A DNA stretch of 64,000 nucleotides from Forficula auricularia (Eukaryota; Arthropoda; Insecta; Dermaptera; Forficulidae), in NCBI GenBank assembly GCA_024734495.1, contig JALMQS010000009.1, forward strand, positions 458,017 to 522,016, written 5' to 3'. Below the pieces are notes generated by a model. It was not told where the DNA came from. It saw only the letters and a list, made by a program, of their open reading frames with translations, and made no database searches. Positions 57,111 to 64,000 of the stretch are shown in pieces. The translations under genes were made by a program, and so were the position numbers. Numbering within the stretch: position 1 is the stretch's first letter; the number at the start of each line of letters is the position of its first letter.

Positions 57111-57671
57111 TGAATGTAATGGAAGGCAGCCCAGAGGTAGTGAGGAAAGAAAAAATTAACACATATAAAATACGGTGTAATTTATTGGAATCCTTCCTCC
57201 TTCCTTTCAAACCGACGTTTCGGAGGATTTTTCCCTCCTTCTTCGGGGTTTCAAAGGGTCAATGAATGAAACAAATAAAATGTTTTCTTCTTCTCTCCAC
57301 AGTAGTGTTCAAAAACTTTCTTCATTTTTAACAAGAGCATAGAAAACAATTTTTTTCCTCCTTTCCTTAATTAGATGGCTAAATGGCTTTTAATCAGCCA
57401 TCTAATTAAGGAAAGGAGGGGAAAAAAATTTGTTTTTCTATGCTTTTGTTAAAAATGAAGACAGTTTTTGAACACTACTGTGGAGAGAAGAAGGAAACAT
57501 TTTATTTGTTTCATTCATTGACCCTTTGAAACCCTGAAGAAGGAGGGAAAAATCCTCCGAAACGTCGGTTTGAAAGGAAAGGAGGAAGGATTCCAATAAA
57601 TTACACCTTATTTGATATGTGTTAATTTTTCTTTCCTCATTACCTCTGGGCTGCCTTCCATTAACTTCAAT
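57111..57671. repeat. Near-perfect palindrome of about 560 bp
   Basis: The left arm (57111-57380) and right arm (57396-57671) are inverted copies with a 15-base loop. Landmarks are TGGAAGGCAGCCCAGAG and its inverse, ATCCTTCCTCCTT, CGACGTTTCGGAGGATTT, and TTAGATGGCT/AGCCATCTAA at the centre. Each arm contains the motif CTGAAGAAGGAGGG...CCTCCGAAACGT. A third partial copy lies at 55653-55795. The arms differ by only scattered changes, which suggests recent formation or gene conversion. Confidence 0.85.
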
Positions 57672-57679
57672 GTAAATAC

Positions 57680-57892
57680 ATATTTTATGAGTTAGTTTTC
57701 TAGGTCACTTGTTTCAGTTAATTTCTGTACTTCCTGAAGATGGGTTGATAGCCCGAAATATATCTAGGTATATTGAAAAAATTTACTCTTTTGATTTTTT
57801 AATTTTTAACGTGAAAAAGTGACCTAGAAAACTAACTCATAGTAAATTAATATCTCATAAAATATTTATTTACTTTTATCTTTAAAAAAATA
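57680..57892. other. Further GAAA-motif repeat piece
   Basis: CTGAAGATGGGTTGATAGCCCGAAATATATC (57734-57764) lies between ACTAACTCATAGTAAATTA and its inverted partner TTTTATGAGTTAGTTTTCTA, so this too is a partly inverted copy. Confidence 0.45.
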
Positions 57893-58151
57893 GGACCTAT
57901 TCTTGGGCTAGTTGGTGCCCTAGTGCAAACTTAAAATTAGCTGCCCCACATAAGTCTAAACTTAAAATTTATTTTACATACTACTTTTGTATTATTCTAT
58001 TATTATTTGTATGAGCATTTTCAACTAAAATATCAAAAAGCGTGGAGGCATGTGTATACTTTTAGTTTAATTAAGTTTTACTCGGCGCCCTTGGAAGATT
58101 AGCTCTCTTGTTTATCACGCTATTTGCCCCCCATGGTTAGGAACGGCCCTG
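57893..58151. mobile_element. Decayed hAT miniature element
   Basis: The right end CATGGTTAGGAACGGCCCTG and left GGACCTATTCTTGGGCTAGT, then GGTGCCC, suggest terminal repeats of the CAGGGCCG hAT type. The left terminus has lost its CAG and no duplication is preserved. Confidence 0.4.
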
Positions 58152-58699
58152 AAAATTAGACTATGTAACTTGATTAAGAGAAATAATCTGAGAATCAGAT
58201 TTTTGAATAGATCCACAAGGATTGTCAAGCAATTTAATAAGAATTTGTATTATTTATCCAACTTTGACCACCTATGATAAAATTGATAGTGCTTAAAACA
58301 GGTGAGAAGTTTTTTGAGCCAAGCGAAAAATTAATTATAATGGTGGCTGATTATAACAATGATTTCATTTAAAAAGTAAGAATGTATGTTTTTGATTTTT
58401 GTTTATTTTTTGATTTTGCAAAATTATTACATTATTATTTTACGCTTATTTTATACATATAACATATAACTTTAAAATTCTCTAAAATTTTCTGCTTTGG
58501 AGTTTCAACACCCATCCCCCAAAGGCGCCTCTGAATATTCGTTTGACACAATCCTCTTATAATCGGTTAAGCATGGGTCTATCAAGATCATCTCTAGGAG
58601 TTACATACAGTAATATGATCTAGGCAAAATATATTTAATAAAATTAAAAATTAAAATAAAAAAAATACTAGGTAGATTTCACAAATAAAACAAATATTG
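58152..58699. other. No gene seen
   Basis: AT-rich sequence. Confidence 0.45.
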
Positions 58700-59416
58700 C
58701 TTATGAGTAGAGACTGGATTCCTATGCAATTGCATATTTTGTTCGCCGCCACATACGACCCAGGGGATCAATTATCTATCCGAATCATGCATTTAGGATA
58801 CTGTGGGTTAAATTTTATGCTGCATATTTGAGTAATATTGCATAAAATTGCATATTTGAAGGATATTGCATAAAAAACACATTTCGCGCCAATTATGGAT
58901 GTTTTAAGTGTAACTTTTCGAAGAAAGAATGAAAAAAAGAAGAAATAAAACAGGGGACACTAATTTAAATTCGAATAAAATAAAAATATGTCTCAATGAC
59001 AAAAGTATAGCGTTAGACGGATTATAATGGATGTAAACAGCAAAACAACAACAAAATCCAATTATTTTTCTTATTATTCAGTAGTACTTTGACTAGATAC
59101 TATACTCAACTGGCTCGAAAATGCCGAAAAGTTTGCAATAATTTTCTTTAAAATCTCTTTCTGTTAAATAACCCCCTCCCTCCCTCTCCTGCCGTATTTT
59201 TTTCGTTCACATTTTTTGAAACATTATTAAATTTATTATGTTTATTTTATTCGAGTGCACCTAATATTTCTTTGAGTTTAAGATTTTTTAATATATTAAA
59301 TGTAATGAGAATTTTGTGCAATTTTTTACGCAATAAATGTGCATATTTGACATTTGGTGTCTATAGATTATTTTATCATTTTATTCCTTTTATAATACTC
59401 CTTCAAATACCAGGTA

Positions 59417-60019
59417 TACCAGTATGAAGTGAGCGTTAAGATACAAATGTGTCGATAGGGAACATTTAATGTGAACGAGCCTTAATTTTTGTTTTGTTTG
59501 GTTGGTATGACATATGTTATACATATTTAATATACATCAAGTCATTGAACAAACAACATCATATTTTTTCATCGTGTTAAAAATGTCGAATTTTGTACCC
59601 CAAAGTGATGATTTGCGGAAAGCATTAATTTTTTGAGAAAAAGTGCTGCAGAGTCGCATCGAATGCTTGTCGAGGCATATGGTGATCATGCTCTATCAGA
59701 AGCAACATGCAAAAGATGGTTTCAACGGTTCAGAGATAATGATTTTGATGTGACAAATGAAGAACGTGGAAGACCACCAAAAAAGTTTGAAGACGCGGAA
59801 TTGCAAGCAATATTGGATGAAGTGATACTTTGAGTCAAAAGGAAATGGCAGCGATGTTAAATGTTACACAGCAAACAATTCCTGACCATTTAAAGCCTAT
59901 GGGAAAGATCCAAAAGTGTGGAAAATGGGTGCCACATGAATTGAACGAAGGAAATTTTTACTTTCCCATTAAAAATTAGTCTTTCATTTTCACTAAAAAA
60001 CGCTCACTTCATACTGGTA
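59417..60019 (+). mobile_element. Internally deleted mariner element
   Basis: Perfect inverted ends beginning TACCAGTATGAAGTGAGCG (about 21 bp), flanked by TA (59415-59416, 60020-60021). Length is 603 bp against about 1.3 kb for an intact mariner. It retains the first third of the transposase gene and the 3' end. Confidence 0.9.
59583..59979 (+). pseudogene. mariner transposase, N-terminal part
   Basis: It starts MSNFVPQSDDLRKALIF, then after a frameshift near 59632 continues KSAAESHRMLVEAYGDHALS, CKRWFQRFRDNDFDV and RPPKKFEDAELQAILDE. After another shift it reads LSQKEMAAMLNVTQQTI and KWVPHELNEG. This is the paired helix-turn-helix DNA-binding region and linker (WVPHEL motif) of mariner transposases. 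The D,D34D catalytic core is deleted. Cannot be active. Confidence 0.88.
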
Positions 60020-60206
60020 TACCTAGTATATAGTCTTTTTGTTTTCAATTTTAATTTTTTAGTGGCAAAAAAAATTTATTTGGGTATTATTTACTGCATG
60101 TTTTTGCATATTTCAACGTATACTGCATATTACTTGCATATTTCAGCATTTTAGCCGCATATTTTGACAGTTTTTACTTCATAAAAATCCGGTCTCTACT
60201 TATGAG

Positions 60207-60403
60207 CAAGACTAAATATATTTAGGCCTACGATCCCATCTTCAGGAGCTTACATAGATAACCCTCATAGCCAAAGCAATATTTCTGTTATTTGTGAAAC
60301 CTACATACATAGTAATTTATATTTTTTAAATTTTAATTGTTAATTTTGTTACTTATATTGTTCACATTGTAAAACATATCTTAAGTAGAAATAAATTCTT
60401 TTG
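60207..60403. other. No gene seen
   Basis: AT-rich spacer. Confidence 0.4.
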
Positions 60404-60913
60404 ACACTGCTCGACAAAAATTAAACAAAAATTTCTCCCCGTAAATCTAACGATGGATTCCAGTAGAGTTTTTTATAACACATCAGAGTTTTGAGATATT
60501 ATCGGTTAAAATGACGAAAAAGGCCATTTTGACCTAGTTCCAAGTCCCATTAAATATTAAATATCAATATGTTGTTTTTAGGTCAATTAGAACTCGAGTT
60601 AAAACTAAAATAACTAAGACCTTATCGTAGTTTTAGTTTTTTAGTTATAACTCGAGTTCTAATTGAACTAAAAACAAGTGGTGATTTGAAAATCAAAGAG
60701 GAAGCTGTTTTCTATTCCGTCTACAAAATATTTTGATTTCAAATTTTGCTGTTTAATATTGTTAATGAGATTCGAAAAATAAGTCAAAATGGGCTTTTTC
60801 GTCATTTAAACCAATAATATCTCAAAACTCTGACGTGTAGTAAAAAATGGGGAAATTGGATGATAATCAGCTGAAATCCATTTTTACGGGGAGAAAATTT
60901 TGTTTAATAGTGT
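60404..60913. mobile_element. Fold-back element with Tc1-like ends
   Basis: The ends ACACT and AGTGT, with inner ATTAAACAAAAATTTCTCCC and its inverse, are inverted repeats. Further in, AACTCGAGTTAAAACTAAAA pairs with TTTTAGTTATAACTCGAGTT, so the whole 510 bp folds back. CACTGCTCGACAAAAATTA resembles Tc1-family termini. No TA duplication was seen. Confidence 0.55.
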
Positions 60914-61870
60914 AATTTTTAAATTAAACATGAGGGGCTTAAACAAATAACATGATTTTTTAACATGTATGAACAAAGAATCAATAAGGAAAAAGGTTCC
61001 AAACAATTAAATGTTTCTATGAACAATTAATAGAAAATTTTTTAAAAATTATTTAATTCTGAGGATGTGTATAAAATCAAAACTCAATAAATGACTCGTA
61101 TAAAATGAGAGTTATTAAACCTGCAGCCGCATGTTTATTTCAATAGAACGATACTAATTGAGGGAAAATAATTCTATTGAATTTATTCCGAAGGGAATGT
61201 AAACACGTCATCGTCCAAAGTAAATAACGCAAATACCAAATGTTGTTTCTAAAAAATATCTATCGAGAGAAAAGGTATTGTATGAAAAATTCCTATTCAA
61301 TATTCACAATTCGGATGGAACGGTTGATCGTGATTGACAAACGTTTTTAACTATTCAAACCAGCTGTGACATTGATGAAATGCCTTTGAGCCTGGCTGGT
61401 AATTGCACTTTCTCATTGTATTAATTTTTTAAGAACGTATTAGAGATCACTTAAATAAAAATAAAATACTGTGCTTACTGCTGGTCCTTGGCGGTTACTC
61501 AATTAAAGATTAAAAAAAACATTTAATTCATCTTAAATTGAAATTATCGACTGTTCAGTTACTTTTGCATTTGAGTGTATGTGATGGTCTTATTATACGA
61601 GAAAAGAGGACCATCTATATTGAATGTTTTTTTTTCCTGGCCTTGCTCATAACAAAGCATTTGGTCAACTTAATTTTTTTAAATATTTTTAAATTTTTTT
61701 TACATTTTTTAAAATATTTTTTCATTTTATAAATTAAATTAAAATATAAATATTTTAAAAAATTTTTTAAAAATTTAAAAAAAATAAAAAAATAAAAAAA
61801 TATTTTTTAATTTTTTAAAATATTTTAAATTTTTTAAAATGATTTTAAAATATTTTTCAATTTTATTAAA
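60914..61870. other. No gene; A/T-only stretch at 61670-61870
   Basis: Ordinary AT-rich DNA, then about 200 bp of almost pure A/T with repeated TTTTTAAAATATTTT, the same composition seen at 63895-64000. It probably marks the array boundary. Confidence 0.5.
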
Positions 61871-62437
61871 AGTTTAAAAAGTCATATGAAACGAAACATT
61901 GTCTTGTGACATGGAGGCGAATTTTAAAATGTTAGAATTCAATCACTCAAACTGTGAAAAAACAATTTTGAAACTGCTCTAAAAGCTGTCTTAATTGATA
62001 ATTTTTAAGGATTTAGGTGTCGTCCAAGTTACTGTCTTAATTGAGTTAGAGAGGTGGGACAGGTGTCATTTTGTAGCTTTTTTAATGCTCTTTTCAGAGA
62101 CATACAACATGATATAGGTTGTAATAATTTTTTTTTAATGTAAATCAAATTTTTGATTTTCAATTTTTCTAAAAATTACCAGTTTTAAAATTTTCAAAAA
62201 AAAATTCTGTAAATGGATAGTACTTTCATGAACTACTATGAAAAGTATAATGATGGGATGGTAATGAGGTCTATGTTTAAAAAAAATTATACAAAAAAAA
62301 AAAAAAATATATTTGACGCTAATGACCTTTGTAGTCGACACGTCCTTAAATAAAAAAAAAAAAAAAAATTATACATTTTGAAAAAACATTTGAGAAAAAA
62401 AAACTAAATATTATATCGCTCAGTGGCTCCAGGTACT

Positions 62438-62495
<58 letters not shown>

Positions 62496-64000
62496 CAATT
62501 TATTTTATTTCAAGTATATTCAAAATTAATTTTTTTTTTAAAGTTTAAAAAGTCATATGAAACGAAACATTGACTTGTGACATGGAGGCGAATTTTAAAA
62601 TGTTAGAATTTAATCATTCAAACCGTTCACAAACAATTTTGAAACTGCTCTAAAAGCTGTCTTAATTGAGTTATAGAGGTGGGACAGGTGTCATTTTGCA
62701 GCTTTTTTAATGGTCTTTTCAGAGACATACAACATGATATAGGTTGTAATAAATTTTTTATTTCAAAATGTAAATCAATTTTTTCTAAAAAGTACTTTCA
62801 TAAACTACTATGCAAAGTATAATGATGGAATTACTAATAGGGTTTATGTTTAAAAAAATTATACATTTTGAAAAAACATTTGAGAAAAAATAACTAAATA
62901 TTATATCGCTCGGTGGCTCCAACTGGTACTAGGTATATATATATATATTAAACAATTTATTTTATTTCAAGTATATTCAAAATTAAAATTTTTTTTAAAA
63001 AGTTTAAAAAGTCATATGAAACGAAACATTGACTTGTGACATGGAGGCGAATTTTAAAATGTTAGAATTCAATCACTCAAACCGTGAACAAACAATTTTG
63101 AAACTGCTCTAAAAGCTGTCTTAATTGAGTTATAGAGGTGGGTCAGGTGTCATTTTGCAGCTTTTTTAATGCTCTTTTCAGAGACATACAACATGATATA
63201 GGTTGTAATATTTTTTTTTTTCAAAATGTAAATCAAATTTTTTATTTTGATTTTTTCTAAAAAGTACTTTCATAAACTACTAGTGCTGATGGGATGGTAA
63301 TGGGGTCTAAGTTTAAAAAAATTATACATTTTGAAAAAACATTTGACAAAAAATAACTAAATATTATATCGCTCGGTGGCTCCAACTGGTACTAGGTATA
63401 TATATATATATATTAAATAATTTATTTTAATTTCAAGTATATTCAAAATTAAATTATTTTTTTTTAAGTTTAAAAGTCTATGAAACGAAACATTGATTGT
63501 GACATGGATGCGAATTTGAAATGTTAGAATTCAATCACTCAAACCGTGAACAAACAATTTTGAAACTGCTCTAAAAGCTGTCTGTAATTGAGTTAGAGAG
63601 GTGGGACAGGTGTCATTTTGCAGCTTTTTTATGCTCTTTTCAGAGACATACAACATGATATAGGTTGTAATATTTTATTTTTTTTTTTTTTTCAAACGTA
63701 AATCAAATTTTTTTGATTTTGATTTTTTCAAAAAGTATTTTCATAAACTACTGGGTGCCAGATGGGATGGTAAAATTGAGTAAAAAATTATACATTTTGA
63801 AAAACATTTGAAAAAATAACTAAATATTATTTCTGCTCAGAAATGGCTCCAGGTACTAGGTGTATATAAACATTAAACAATTTATTTTGAGTTTCAAAAT
63901 TTTTTAAAATATTTTTAAAAATTAAAAAATATTTTAAAAAATTATTAAAAAATATTTTAAAAAATATTTTAAAAAATTAAAAAATTATCTTAAAAATATT
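61871..64000. repeat. Tandem array, unit about 460 bp, with (TA)n
   Basis: Four units start with AAGTTTAAAAAGTCATATGA or close variants near 61871, 62541, 63001 and 63465. Each contains CGAAACATTG, ACATGGAGGCGAATTTTAAA, AAACTGCTCTAAAAGCTGTC, GGTGGGACAGGTGTCATTTT and ACATACAACATGATATAGGT. The first three also carry TATCGCTC(A/G)GTGGCTCC, ending in a (TA)n tract of variable length; in the fourth this part is degraded. The first unit is longer (670 bp), partly because its (TA)n is expanded (62440-62490). The array continues past the window. Confidence 0.85.

Larger units (their letters stand above)
58708..60198. mobile_element. hAT-like element with perfect 8-bp duplication
   Basis: Ends TAGAGACTGGATT and AATCCGGTCTCTA are inverted with one mismatch. 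The flanking CTTATGAG is identical (58700-58707, 60199-60206). Both subterminal zones carry many TGCATATTT words (58725-58875, 60100-60165), likely transposase-binding repeats. A mariner element is nested inside (59417-60019), leaving 888 bp of host element with no transposase frame. Confidence 0.88.

Noticed and set aside
61871..64000. CRISPR array
   Set aside because: Units are about 460 bp without spacers, and the DNA is eukaryotic.

Overview
The window is AT-rich nuclear DNA from an animal, most likely an arthropod and probably an insect. This is inferred from the repeat content: tRNA-derived SINEs with a GAAGAA-type tail, a single-ORF APE-RT retrotransposon, DD34E Tc1 and mariner elements, hAT elements, Helitrons, and repeats carrying hammerhead-like motifs of the kind seen in Penelope-like elements. 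I found no host protein gene, rRNA gene or functional tRNA gene. The only long intact reading frame (30332-33238) belongs to a retrotransposon. The window reads as an intergenic or intronic graveyard of transposable elements, some of them young.

Layout. 0-10 kb: a hAT-like element (111-854), two SINEs, a hAT with exact 8-bp target duplications and a transposase relic (2589-3285), a fold-back element (4016-5194), a further hAT-like element rich in TATCGATA (5505-6554) and a hAT end near 9.1 kb. 10.2-10.8 kb: a GC-richer island that looks like a compact divergent promoter or a solo LTR. 11.9-18.3 kb: a hammerhead-like repeat end, a non-autonomous Helitron (13114-14646), a SINE with a 14-bp target duplication, fold-back copies of a second SINE family and a 5-unit tandem repeat. 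18.9-23.2 kb: a nearly complete Tc1 element with a likely spliceosomal intron, a LINE 3' remnant split by a small hAT element, and a deleted Tc1 relative. 24.5-27.5 kb: Helitron pieces and a probable solo LTR. 28.1-33.3 kb: a fold-back SINE pair, then the intact APE-RT retrotransposon. 35.9-38.7 kb: a Helitron inside a hAT inside another hAT. 41-44 kb: hammerhead-like motifs and a compound palindrome of about 1.2 kb. 44.3-52.5 kb: several small terminal-inverted-repeat elements, a hAT transposase C-terminal relic and an interspersed repeat with internal triplication. 54.7-57.7 kb: palindromes with the same GAAA-type motif. 58.7-60.2 kb: a hAT-like element with perfect 8-bp duplications that contains a deleted mariner. 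61.9 kb to the end: a tandem array of a unit of about 460 bp that runs off the window.

How the parts relate. The autonomous machinery visible here is the APE-RT protein, which may be active. LINE machinery of this general kind moves SINEs, but whether this one serves these SINEs is unknown. The Tc1, mariner and hAT transposases are broken and the Helitrons encode no replicase, so those families would need enzymes supplied from elsewhere. A recurring theme is inverted (fold-back) arrangement of repeats: SINE pairs, hammerhead-like repeat ends, and Tc1-like ends all occur as long palindromes.
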